DNA of 64,000 bases, from NCBI RefSeq assembly GCF_900142965.1, contig NZ_FRCQ01000013.1, positions 62,001-126,000 of the forward strand, read 5' to 3'. The stretch comes from Rhizobacter sp. OV335 (GTDB taxonomy: Bacteria > Pseudomonadota > Gammaproteobacteria > Burkholderiales > Burkholderiaceae_C). The notes under the pieces are model-generated. The model saw only the letters and a program-made list of their open reading frames with translations, did no database searches and was not told the DNA's origin. Positions 1 to 7,777 of this stretch are shown here, in pieces. Position 1 is the stretch's first letter. Each line of letters begins with the position of its first letter. The position numbers and the translations under genes were made by a program.

Positions 1-293
1 TTGCCGCGCTTGCAGGCGTCGGGCGGCACCAGCAGCTGGAACTGCGCGCTCGGCCAGGCTTCGAGCACCGCCTGCGCGCCGGCCGGCAGCGCGACGCTGT
101 CGCCGCGTTCCAGCCACACATCCTGGGCCGGCTCGTCGGCCGTGCCCGGCACCGTCAGCCACAGGCGGCCTTCGGTGACGCGCAGCCAGCGCGACCCGGG
201 TCCGATCTCCAGCGGGCGGGCCTCGCCGGGCGCCACGGTCCAGCTCGCGGCTTCGGATTGTTGAAAATTGCTCATCACCATCGGGCTTGCCAT
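1..293 (-). CDS. DUF2917 family protein (partial, C-terminus beyond window)
   Basis: The first 97 codons of a leftward gene run off the left edge. The start ATG at 293 is preceded by an AAGGAG Shine-Dalgarno about six bases upstream. The visible protein has the small beta-rich pattern of DUF2917, with the segment SRWLRVTEGRLWLTVPGT followed by an acidic and proline-rich stretch. DUF2917 proteins are short, cupin-like and of unknown function, and in Burkholderiales they often lie divergent from a LysR regulator, as here. The 92-base gap to the regulator probably holds both promoters. Family assignment is from pattern recognition; the role is unknown. Confidence 0.7.
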   Translation of the reverse strand, partial: MASPMVMSNFQQSEAASWTVAPGEARPLEIGPGSRWLRVTEGRLWLTVPGTADEPAQDVWLERGDSVALPAGAQAVLEAWPSAQFQLLVPPDACKRG

Positions 294-385
294 GTTGCTC
301 TCCTTGCAGGGCATGGGATGAACTTTAGGGGGCTGCAGGCCGGTGGTCCAATGACTTACGCGGCGCGCATTGATACCATTCGCGC

Positions 386-1420
386 ATGAATCAACCGCGT
401 CATCGGCCGCTCTCGGTCGGTCCGATCCGGGCCTTCGAGGCGGTGGCCCGCCACCTCAGCTTCAGCGCTGCCGCCGAAGAACTGCACCTGACCCAATCGG
501 CCGTCAGCCGGCAGATCAAGGGGCTGGAGGACGAACTCGGCGCGCCGCTCTTCAACCGCGGCACCCGCTCGGTCGAACTCACCGGCGACGGCCAGGTGCT
601 GCTGCGCGCCGTCGCCCCGTCGCTCGATCGGCTCGACACCGCGGTGCGGCAGATCCGCACCTCGCGCGGCCGGCGGCGCGTCACGGTGAACACCTTCGCG
701 TCGTTCGTGTCGCTGTGGCTGCTGCCGCGGCTCGAGGCCTTCCAGCGCGCGAACCCCGACATCGACATCCGCGTCTCGGCCACCGACATGGTGGTCGACC
801 TCGACGACCCCGAGATCGACATCGTGCTGCGCTACGGCGGTGACCACCTGGTGCCGGCCGGCACGCCGCGGCTGTTCGGCGAAACGCTGACGCCGGCCAT
901 CAGCCCGTGGCTGGCCGAACAGATCGCGCGCGGCCAGGCGCCGCCGCTGTCGACGCCGGCCGACCTGGCCGGCCACACGCTGGCCGAGGAAGACGACAAC
1001 CGCCCGACCGCCGAGTTCCTGAGCTGGCGGCGCTGGCTGACGCTGCACGGACAGGCCGGGCTGCAGCCGCGCCGATGGATGTACCTGAACTTCACCTACC
1101 AGCAGGTGCAGACGGCGCTGGCGGGGCAGGCGATCGCGCTGGCCCGCATGGCGCTGGTGGCCGACTCGCTGGAGCGCGGTGACCTGGTCGAGCCGTTCGG
1201 GCCGGCCGGGCGCATCGATGCACCGCATGCCTACTGGATGGTGGTCTCGCCGCAGTCGATCGCGCGGCCGGAGGTACAGCGCTTTCGCGACTGGCTGATC
1301 GAGCAGGGCGAGCGCACCAACGCGACGCTGACCGCGCAGTCGGCCAGCAGCGTGCAGCGCCTCGCGCAGGCGGTGCCGGAGCTGGTCAGCCCTGCGCCAC
1401 CCCGTTCTCGGTCACGATGA
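386..1420 (+). CDS. LysR-family transcriptional regulator (GcvA-like)
   Basis: This 344-residue protein has the standard LysR layout. An N-terminal winged helix-turn-helix covers about residues 8-66, including AFEAVARHLSFSAAAEELH and LTQSAVSRQIKGLEDELG. It is followed by a linker helix and a periplasmic-binding-like effector domain from about residue 95 to 300. The opening PIRAFEAVARHLSFSAAAE and the PLFNRGTRSVELT segment resemble the GcvA subgroup. The divergent DUF2917 gene is the most likely target by context. Its last 35 bases overlap the 3' end of the convergent cyclo-ligase gene. The effector is not predictable from sequence. Confidence 0.9.
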   Translation: MNQPRHRPLSVGPIRAFEAVARHLSFSAAAEELHLTQSAVSRQIKGLEDELGAPLFNRGTRSVELTGDGQVLLRAVAPSLDRLDTAVRQIRTSRGRRRVTVNTFASFVSLWLLPRLEAFQRANPDIDIRVSATDMVVDLDDPEIDIVLRYGGDHLVPAGTPRLFGETLTPAISPWLAEQIARGQAPPLSTPADLAGHTLAEEDDNRPTAEFLSWRRWLTLHGQAGLQPRRWMYLNFTYQQVQTALAGQAIALARMALVADSLERGDLVEPFGPAGRIDAPHAYWMVVSPQSIARPEVQRFRDWLIEQGERTNATLTAQSASSVQRLAQAVPELVSPAPPRSRSR

Positions 1421-1982
1421 GCGCGAGCGGCAGGTCGTGGGCCTGCGGCGCGAGTTCGGCCTCGCTGAGGCGCCCGGCCTCCCACGCGACGCCGATGGCC
1501 GTGACGTGCGGGTGCAGCGCGAGCCAGCGGTCGAAGAAGCCGCCGCCGTAGCCGAGCCGCCAGCCGCTGCCGGTGAAGCCGACGCAGGGCACCAGCACCA
1601 CGTCGGGCACCACCGCGGCGCCGGTCGCCGCCGGGATGTTGCACTCGTCCTTCAGCGCCGGCGCGCTGCCATCCCACAAGCGGTAGTGCATCTGCGGCGG
1701 CACGCGCTGCGTGAATGGCAACGCAAGCGGCAAGGCGGCATGCGATCCATCGCCATCCCACAGGGATGCTGCGTTAAATTCGGACCGGAGCGGCCAATAG
1801 ACCCCGAGGCACTCGGGTTCGAGTTGATCGAGAACCCGCCCGAGGTGATGGGCGAGCGACTCCGCTGCAACTTTTCCGGCGGGCGACGAGACAAACGCGG
1901 TGCGCGCGGCCAGCAAGCGTTGGCGCAGGGGATGTCGCAAGGGATGGCGGACGTCGGGGTCTGATGGCAAGGTCGGCACCAT
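1386..1982 (-). CDS. 5-formyltetrahydrofolate cyclo-ligase
   Basis: The enzyme converts 5-formyl-THF to 5,10-methenyl-THF with ATP and so recycles folate that escapes the one-carbon pool. The 198-residue protein shows the C-terminal family signature GSGWRLGYGGGFFDRWLA and the early LGVYWPLRSEFN segment. The start at 1982 is the only reasonable Met before the conserved region. It forms a shared CATG with the start of the divergent transglycosylase gene. No clear Shine-Dalgarno precedes it. The 3' end overlaps the LysR gene by 35 bases in convergent orientation. Confidence 0.9.
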   Translation of the reverse strand: MVPTLPSDPDVRHPLRHPLRQRLLAARTAFVSSPAGKVAAESLAHHLGRVLDQLEPECLGVYWPLRSEFNAASLWDGDGSHAALPLALPFTQRVPPQMHYRLWDGSAPALKDECNIPAATGAAVVPDVVLVPCVGFTGSGWRLGYGGGFFDRWLALHPHVTAIGVAWEAGRLSEAELAPQAHDLPLALIVTENGVAQG

Positions 1983-4026
1983 GAAGGACAGCGTGAACAA
2001 AGACAAATCATATGGCGCAGCGATGGTGAGGTGGGTGCTGAAGGCGTTGGCGGCCGCCGTGCTCCTGAACGCGATGCCCGCCTGCGCGCAGACCGGCAAC
2101 GACGCGGTGCTCGAAGCCCGCGAGGCGCTGCGCAAGAAAGACCGGGCCCGGCTCGCCGCACTGCGCGACAGCGCGATCGCCGAGCGCAACCCGCTTGCGA
2201 TGTGGATCGACTACTGGGAGATCGGCCAGCGCCTGCAGTTCGTGCAGGCCGACGAGATCGCGGCGTTCTACCAGCGCTGGCGCGGCACCTACGTCGAAGA
2301 CCGGCTGCGCAACGACTGGCTGCTCGAGCTCGGCCGCCGCCGTGATTTCAAGGCGCTGGCCGCCGATTTCCCGAGCTTCCGGATGAACGACGACCGCGAG
2401 GTCTCGTGCTACGCGCTGCTGGCCGATCACCTCGGCGGCAAGGACGTGCGCAGCGCCGCCCGCAGCGCCTGGTTCGCGCAGCGCGAGGCCGACGACGGCT
2501 GCGCGCTGCTGGCCGCCACGCTGTACGACGCGAAGCAGCTCACCGAAGCCGATGCCTGGCGCAAGGCGCGCCTGGCGATCGACGGCAACAAGCCGCGTGC
2601 GGCGCGCCAGGCCGCGCTGATGGTCAACACCCGGTCCGCCAGCGATGTCGACGACCTGGCCGACAACCCGGCGCGCTACCTGACCCGCGCGCTCGGGGGC
2701 CGCCAGGCCAACCAGCTGAACACGCTGGCGCTGATGCGCCTCGCGTCCACCGATCCCGAACTCGCCGCCAACCTGCTGAACGGCAAATGGGAAGCCGCGC
2801 TGCCGCCCGAGCTCGCGGCCTGGGCGTGGGCGGCGGTCGGCAAGCAGGCGGCGCTGAAGCTGCTGCCCGAGGCCTCCGGCTACTTCACGCGGGCCGCGCT
2901 GTTGTCGGCCAAGTCGTCGACGACCATCGACTGGGCCGACGAGACGCTCGCCTGGAAAGCGCGTGCCGCGCTGCGCGCCGGCGAGAACGCGCCGCGCTGG
3001 CAGCAGGTGGTGCAGGCGATCGATGCGATGAACCCGGTGGAGCAGCGCGATGCGACCTGGGTCTACTGGAAGGCGCGCGCGTTGCGGGCGCTGGCCAAGG
3101 AGTCGGCCGAGGGCGACGGGCTGCGGGCGCAGGCGACCGAGATGTTCGAGGGCATCTCGTCGCAGTTCGGCTTCTACGGCATGCTCGCCGCCGAGGAACT
3201 GGGCCGGCCGATCACGCTGCCGGTCGCGCCGCAGCCGCTGACGCAGGACGAGCGCGACGCCGCCGCGCGCCAGCCGGGCCTGGCGCGCGCGCTGACGCTG
3301 GTGTCGATCGGGCTGCGCAGCGAGGGCGTGCGCGAATGGAACTTCACGCTGCGCGGCATGGAAGAGCGCGAGCTGCTCGCCTCGGCGCAGCTCGCCTGCG
3401 ACCGGCACGTCTGGGACCGCTGCGTCAACACCAGCGACCGCACGCGCGGCGAGATCGACATCGCGCAGCGCTATCCGACGCCGTTCCGCGCCGAGGTGAT
3501 GGCGGCGTCGAAGACGACCGCGGTCGACCCGGCGCTGATCTACGGCGTGATGCGCCAGGAGTCGCGCTTCCAGCCCGACATCCGCTCCAGCGCGAATGCG
3601 TATGGGCTGATGCAGGTGATCCAGCCGACCGCGAAGAACGTCGCCAAGCGCATCGGCATGGCCTACGACCCGGCGCAGATCATGGACGTGCCGACCAACG
3701 TGCAGCTCGGCTCGAGCTACCTGCGGCTGCTGCTCGACGACTTCGGTGGCTCGCAGGTGCTGAGCGCCACCGCCTACAACGCCGGCCCGGGTCGGCCGCG
3801 GCGCTGGCGCGAGGGCCCGAAGCTGGAGCCGGCGATCTGGATCGAGAACATCCCGTTCAACGAGACGCGCGACTACGTGAAGAAGGTGATGGCCAACACC
3901 TTGCTCTACGCGACGCTGCTGAACGACCCGACGGCGCTGCAGACCGCGTCGCTGAAGGCGCGACTGGGCAAGCCGGTCGGCCCGCGCGAGCTGACCGCGC
4001 CGCCCCCCGACACCAACCTGCCGTAA
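1981..4026 (+). CDS. slt: soluble lytic murein transglycosylase
   Basis: A periplasmic enzyme that cleaves the MurNAc-GlcNAc bond of peptidoglycan to give 1,6-anhydromuropeptides. The 681-residue protein has a signal peptide (VRWVLKALAAAVLLNAMPAC, then AQ), a long alpha-superhelical region to about residue 490, and a C-terminal SLT domain. In that domain MRQESRF carries the catalytic Glu at residue 527, followed by ANAYGLMQVIQPTA and ATAYNAGPGR. The start at 1981 is chosen because AAGG lies upstream; a later Met at 2023 would give a shorter n-region and is possible. The NDUFA9-like gene follows after four bases, so they are probably co-transcribed. Confidence 0.92.
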   Translation: MKDSVNKDKSYGAAMVRWVLKALAAAVLLNAMPACAQTGNDAVLEAREALRKKDRARLAALRDSAIAERNPLAMWIDYWEIGQRLQFVQADEIAAFYQRWRGTYVEDRLRNDWLLELGRRRDFKALAADFPSFRMNDDREVSCYALLADHLGGKDVRSAARSAWFAQREADDGCALLAATLYDAKQLTEADAWRKARLAIDGNKPRAARQAALMVNTRSASDVDDLADNPARYLTRALGGRQANQLNTLALMRLASTDPELAANLLNGKWEAALPPELAAWAWAAVGKQAALKLLPEASGYFTRAALLSAKSSTTIDWADETLAWKARAALRAGENAPRWQQVVQAIDAMNPVEQRDATWVYWKARALRALAKESAEGDGLRAQATEMFEGISSQFGFYGMLAAEELGRPITLPVAPQPLTQDERDAAARQPGLARALTLVSIGLRSEGVREWNFTLRGMEERELLASAQLACDRHVWDRCVNTSDRTRGEIDIAQRYPTPFRAEVMAASKTTAVDPALIYGVMRQESRFQPDIRSSANAYGLMQVIQPTAKNVAKRIGMAYDPAQIMDVPTNVQLGSSYLRLLLDDFGGSQVLSATAYNAGPGRPRRWREGPKLEPAIWIENIPFNETRDYVKKVMANTLLYATLLNDPTALQTASLKARLGKPVGPRELTAPPPDTNLP

Positions 4027-4030
4027 TGCC

Positions 4031-4984
4031 ATGGACCTGCTGATCCTCGGCGGCAGCGGTTTTCTCGGCCGCGCCGTGTGTGCCGAACTGATCCAGCGCA
4101 ACGGTGCGGCCGGTGGCCGACTGACCGTCGCGAGCCGGCAGCCGCAGCGCGCGAAGGCGCTGCAGATGCTGCCGACCGTCGAGCTGGTCGGCGCCGACGT
4201 GCACGACGACGTGCAACTCGCGCGCATGGTTGCCGGCCGCAGTGCGGTGATCAACCTGGTCGGCATCCTCCACGGGAGCGAGGCGGATTTCCAGCGCGCC
4301 CATGTCGAGCTGCCGAACCGCATCGCACACGCCTGCCGGCAGGCAGGCGTGCGCCGGCTGGTGCACGTCAGCGCGCTCGGCGCGCAGGCCGGCACCCCGA
4401 GCATGTACCTGCGCTCGAAGGCCGCCGGCGAGGCGGTGCTGCAGCAGTCGGGGCTCGACGTGACGGTGCTGCGCCCGTCGGTGATGTTCGGCGAGGAGGA
4501 TCGGTTCATGAACCTGTTCGCCCGGCTGCAACGCGTGCTGCCGGTGCTGCCGCTGGGCGGGGACGATGCGCGCTTCCAGCCGGTGTGGGTGCAGGACGTG
4601 GCGGCGGCGATCGGGCAGGCATTGACGCGTGGCGCGGCGGCCGCGCGTTCGTACGAGTGCGCCGGCCCGAAGGTCTACACGCTGGAGCAGCTGGCGCGGC
4701 TGGCCGGGCGCTGGTCGGGCCACCCGCGGCCGGTGCTCGCGCTGCCCGACGGCCTGGCGCGGCTGCAGGCCGGGCTGATGGAATGGCTGCCCGGCACGCC
4801 GCTGATGTCGCGCGACAACCTCGATTCGATGAAGGTGCCGAACGTCGCGAACGAAGCGCTGCCAGGGCTCGATGCGCTCGGCGTGCGCCGCACCGGGCTC
4901 GAAGCGGTGGTGCCGGACTACCTCGGCGGCGTCGCCGGGCCGGCGCGGCTCGAAGGCTGGCGGCGGCAGGCCGGGCGCGGTTGA
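4031..4984 (+). CDS. NAD(P)-binding protein, complex I NDUFA9-like
   Basis: A 317-residue atypical short-chain dehydrogenase. The N-terminal Rossmann motif GGSGFLG is at residues 7-13, and a VHVSALGA stretch stands where classical epimerases have the active-site Ser/Tyr region. YLRSKAAGE supplies the YxxxK-like element. Related bacterial proteins are named NDUFA9-family after the mitochondrial complex I accessory subunit and are thought to bind NADPH, but no bacterial reaction is established. It lies four bases after slt and is followed by a GST gene. A MidA/NDUFAF7 homologue lies 3 kb away. Confidence 0.82.
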   Translation: MDLLILGGSGFLGRAVCAELIQRNGAAGGRLTVASRQPQRAKALQMLPTVELVGADVHDDVQLARMVAGRSAVINLVGILHGSEADFQRAHVELPNRIAHACRQAGVRRLVHVSALGAQAGTPSMYLRSKAAGEAVLQQSGLDVTVLRPSVMFGEEDRFMNLFARLQRVLPVLPLGGDDARFQPVWVQDVAAAIGQALTRGAAAARSYECAGPKVYTLEQLARLAGRWSGHPRPVLALPDGLARLQAGLMEWLPGTPLMSRDNLDSMKVPNVANEALPGLDALGVRRTGLEAVVPDYLGGVAGPARLEGWRRQAGRG

Positions 4985-5121
4985 GCGCGCGCGCCGGCAG
5001 CGAATGCGTGCCGGTCATTGATCTCATTCGCAAATCTCATCGGTGACCGGGTCGGCGGCGGCGCGGGGCTCGCCTACGATGCATGGCCCCCTCTGACCGA
5101 CTCGACAACCCGAGATCCTCC

Positions 5122-5802
5122 ATGCAGCTCTACATCGGCAACAAGAACTACTCGTCCTGGTCCATGCGCCCGTGGGTGCTGCTGAAGCAGGCCGGCATCG
5201 CGTTCGACGAGGTGATGGTCCGCTTCGATTCGTTCGAGCCCGACTCGAAGTTCAAGAGCGAGCTGGCGCGCCACTCGCCGACCGGCCGCGTGCCGCTGCT
5301 GGTCGACGACGGCTTCGCGGTGTGGGACACGCTGGCGATTGCCGAGTACCTGGCCGAGCGCTTTCCCGCCAAGCAGCTGTGGCCTGCCGATGCGAAGTCC
5401 CGGGCACGCGCCCGCAGCGTCTGCGCCGAGATGCATTCCGGCTTCGGTGCCTTGCGCAACCACTGCCCGATGAACATCGAGGCCGTGCTGCCCGAGGTCG
5501 GCGAGCGGCTGCTGCGCGAGCAGCCGGCGGTGCGCGCCGACCTCGACCGCCTGGTGCAGATGTGGAGCGAACTGCTCGAGCAGCACGGCGGCCCGCTGCT
5601 GTTCGGCGGCTTCACGATCGCCGATGCGTACTTCGCGCCGGTGGTGATGCGGCTGCTGAGCTACCGGCTGCCGCTGCCGCCGCAGATCGCGGCCTACGTG
5701 CAGCGGGTGCGCGCGCTGCCCGGGGTCGATGCCTGGTGCCGCGACGCGCTGGCCGAGCAGGACTTTCTTCCCTTCGAGGAGCCGTATCGCAGCGCGCGCT
5801 GA
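5122..5802 (+). CDS. glutathione S-transferase family protein
   Basis: A 226-residue cytosolic protein with an N-terminal thioredoxin-like glutathione-binding domain (IGNKNYSSWSMRPWVLL, then SPTGRVPLLVDDG with the cis-Pro and DTLAIAEYLAERFP) and an all-helical C-terminal domain ending near FLPFEEPY. The SSWSMRPW segment matches the bacterial GST subgroup in which Ser is the likely glutathione-activating residue. An earlier in-frame Met at 5083 exists, but homology begins at MQLYIGNK, so the start is set at 5122. Substrate is unknown. It lies 36 bases before cca. Confidence 0.88.
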   Translation: MQLYIGNKNYSSWSMRPWVLLKQAGIAFDEVMVRFDSFEPDSKFKSELARHSPTGRVPLLVDDGFAVWDTLAIAEYLAERFPAKQLWPADAKSRARARSVCAEMHSGFGALRNHCPMNIEAVLPEVGERLLREQPAVRADLDRLVQMWSELLEQHGGPLLFGGFTIADAYFAPVVMRLLSYRLPLPPQIAAYVQRVRALPGVDAWCRDALAEQDFLPFEEPYRSAR

Positions 5803-5838
5803 GGCCGTTCACCGCGCCGCGCCCCCTACACTGCGCCG

Positions 5839-7101
5839 ATGAAGAAGTGGATGGTAGGCGGCGCAGTCCGCGATGCGTTGTTGGGGCGGCCGGTCAACGA
5901 CCGCGACTGGGTGGTGGTCGGCGCGTCGCCGCTGCAGTTGCTCGAGGCCGGCTACCTGCCGGTCGGCAAGGACTTCCCGGTGTTCCTGCACCCGGAGACC
6001 AAGGACGAGGTGGCGCTGGCGCGCACCGAGCGCAAGACCGCGCCGGGCTACCACGGCTTCGCGTTCCATGCGGACCCCAGCGTCACGCTCGAGGAAGACC
6101 TGCAGCGCCGCGACCTGACGATCAACGCGATGGCGCAGGACGAAGACGGCCGCATCGTCGACCCCTGGGGTGGCAGGCGCGACCTGCAGGACAAGCTGCT
6201 GCGCCATGTGTCGCCGGCCTTCGCCGAGGACCCGGTGCGCATCCTGCGGCTCGCGCGCTTCGCGGCGCGCTTCGATGATTTCAGCGTCGCGCCGGAGACC
6301 GACGCGCTGATGCGCCACATGGTCGAGATCGGCGAGGTCGATGCGCTGGTGCCCGAGCGGGTCTGGCAGGAGCTGGCGCGCGGGCTGATGGAAGCGCGAC
6401 CGTCGCGCATGTTCGAGGTGCTGCGTGGGTGCGGCGCGCTGGCGCGCCTGCTGCCCGAGGTCGACCGGCTGTGGGGCGTGCCGCAGCCGCCGGAGCACCA
6501 TCCCGAGGTCGATACCGGGCTGCACCTGATGCTGGTGCTCGACATGGCGGCGCGGCTCGAGGCACCGCTCGAGGTGCGCTTCGCCTGCCTCGGCCACGAC
6601 CTCGGCAAGGGCACGACGCCGGTCGACGAACTGCCGCGCCACATCGCGCACGAGGCGCGCAGCGTGCAACTGGTGCAGGTGCTGGCGCAGCGGCTGAAGG
6701 TGCCGACCGACTGCCGCGAACTGGCCGAGGCGGTGGCGCGTGAGCACGGCAACATCCACCGCAGCCTGCAGCTCGACGGCTCGGCGGTGATGCGCCTGTT
6801 CGACCGCTGCGACGTGTGGCGGCGGCCGGTGCGGTTTTCAGAACTGCTGCTCGCCTGCGAGTGCGATGCGCGCGGGCGCACCGGCTTCGAGGAGCGGCCG
6901 TATCCGCAGCGGCCGCGCCTGCAGGGCGCGATGGACGCCGCTCTGGCGGTGGACACCGCGAAGGTGTCGTCCGATGCGCTGGCCCGCGGCTGGAAGGGCA
7001 CCGCGATCGGCTCGGCGATCCGGCATGCGCGCTACGTGGCGGTGTCGGAATTCCTCGCGTCGCAGTCTCAGTCGCAAGCTCAGCCTTCGACCGGCAACTG
7101 A
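5839..7101 (+). CDS. cca: multifunctional CCA-adding tRNA nucleotidyltransferase
   Basis: The enzyme adds or repairs the 3' CCA end of tRNAs using CTP and ATP. In proteobacteria an HD domain also gives phosphohydrolase activity. The 420-residue protein begins with the nucleotidyltransferase signature VGGAVRDALLGRPVNDRDW; the Asp pair in DRD is the metal-binding site. RRDLTINAMA and the PVRILRLARFAARF neck segment follow. The HD domain carries LGHDLGKGTTP around residues 254-264. Length and order match the class II proteobacterial enzyme. The genes downstream are on the opposite strand. Confidence 0.95.
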   Translation: MKKWMVGGAVRDALLGRPVNDRDWVVVGASPLQLLEAGYLPVGKDFPVFLHPETKDEVALARTERKTAPGYHGFAFHADPSVTLEEDLQRRDLTINAMAQDEDGRIVDPWGGRRDLQDKLLRHVSPAFAEDPVRILRLARFAARFDDFSVAPETDALMRHMVEIGEVDALVPERVWQELARGLMEARPSRMFEVLRGCGALARLLPEVDRLWGVPQPPEHHPEVDTGLHLMLVLDMAARLEAPLEVRFACLGHDLGKGTTPVDELPRHIAHEARSVQLVQVLAQRLKVPTDCRELAEAVAREHGNIHRSLQLDGSAVMRLFDRCDVWRRPVRFSELLLACECDARGRTGFEERPYPQRPRLQGAMDAALAVDTAKVSSDALARGWKGTAIGSAIRHARYVAVSEFLASQSQSQAQPSTGN

Positions 7102-7259
7102 CGATTCCGCACGTGGAGGGCGATGCGCCGGCGGGCCCGGTCATCGAGCATCAGCAACCAGCGCACCGCGCGCAACTCGTGCGCCACGAACACCGGGACC
7201 GACAAGCGCAACACGCCGGGCAGGTTGTGCAGGCCTGCCGGGCAGCCTGTGCGACGCAT
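7080..7259 (-). CDS. possible 59-codon small protein, unrecognised
   Basis: A leftward ATG-to-TGA frame fills the gap between cca and the 64-residue gene, and its last 22 bases overlap the 3' end of cca. It starts MRRTGCPAGLHNLPGVLRLS and ends in a basic segment RARRRIALHVRNRQLPVEG. It begins four bases after the stop of the 64-residue gene on the same strand, so the two could be translated together. I do not recognise it. The only supports are frame length, tight spacing and a plausible composition; it could equally be a decayed remnant. Confidence 0.3.
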   Translation of the reverse strand: MRRTGCPAGLHNLPGVLRLSVPVFVAHELRAVRWLLMLDDRARRRIALHVRNRQLPVEG

Positions 7260-7263
7260 CGCC

Positions 7264-7458
7264 TCAGGTGGCGAAGTAGCGCGACTCGAGCGCCCGGGCG
7301 TCGGTCAGGTGCAGCCGCAGCTTCACCCGGTCGAGCCAGCTGAGCGGGTGCATGCGGCCGTCGGGCATCGCGAGCACCGGGCCGAGGATCGGTTCTTCCT
7401 CGATGCGGGATTCCTGATAGTCCTGCTGCGTCGTCGGCGATTTCAGAGCTTCAGTCAT
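7264..7458 (-). CDS. small hypothetical protein (64 aa)
   Basis: A soluble 64-residue protein, acidic in its first half (QESRIEEEPILGPVLAMPDG) and ending in SWLDRVKLRLHLTDARALES. The start ATG at 7458 has a perfect AAGGAGG Shine-Dalgarno six bases upstream, which is the best evidence that it is expressed. A 7-bp inverted repeat lies just upstream of that site. I recognise no domain, signal peptide or membrane segment. It sits between cca and the DUF2905/MidA pair, without a clear functional link. Confidence 0.6.
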   Translation of the reverse strand: MTEALKSPTTQQDYQESRIEEEPILGPVLAMPDGRMHPLSWLDRVKLRLHLTDARALESRYFAT

Positions 7459-7473
7459 GCGGGCCTCCTTGTA

Positions 7474-7490
7474 CTCCCTCGAGGAGGGAG
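7474..7490 (-). repeat. 7-bp inverted repeat in the leader of the 64-aa gene
   Basis: CTCCCTC (7474-7480) and GAGGGAG (7484-7490) are perfect inverted arms with a three-base loop. On the minus strand the hairpin would lie just before the AAGGAGG ribosome site of the 64-residue gene. Its GAGGGAG arm also resembles a Shine-Dalgarno. It could be a translational control element, a cap on the mRNA 5' end or an operator. No poly-U follows, so it is not a terminator. Confidence 0.45.
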
Positions 7491-7563
7491 CGAGGCCGTT
7501 GTAACCAGTTGTAGGGGGCGGCGCAAGTCTGGTTTGTCCGTGCCCCTGCCGGCGGTGCAGCCT

Positions 7564-7761
7564 TCAGACCAGCTTCGTGATCAGCAGCGCCACCACGCTC
7601 AGCAGCACGCTGCTGGTGATCGGGATGAAGAACTCGCGCCCGAACAGCCGGAAGCGGAAGTCGCCGGGCAGCCGCCCGAGCCCGAGCTTCAGCAGCCAGC
7701 GCTGCAGCCCGCTGAACAGCAGCAGCGCGATCAGGATCACCAGCAGCCAGCGCAAGCCCAT
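7564..7761 (-). CDS. DUF2905 family membrane protein
   Basis: A 65-residue inner membrane protein with two hydrophobic helices, VILIALLLFSGL near residues 8-19 and TSSVLLSVVALLITKLV at the C-terminus. The family hallmark LGLGRLPGDFRF lies between them. DUF2905 proteins are common in bacteria but have no assigned function. The gene starts 16 bases after the MidA-like gene ends on the same strand, so the two are probably co-transcribed. Confidence 0.85.
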   Translation of the reverse strand: MGLRWLLVILIALLLFSGLQRWLLKLGLGRLPGDFRFRLFGREFFIPITSSVLLSVVALLITKLV

Positions 7762-7777
7762 GGTCGTCAGCCCCGCG

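Noticed and set aside
2008-4509. Long open frame on the minus strand (833 codons) opposite slt and the NDUFA9-like gene
   Set aside because: It mirrors two well-supported genes; the length follows from high GC, and the translation is Arg/Ala/Leu-rich without any domain.
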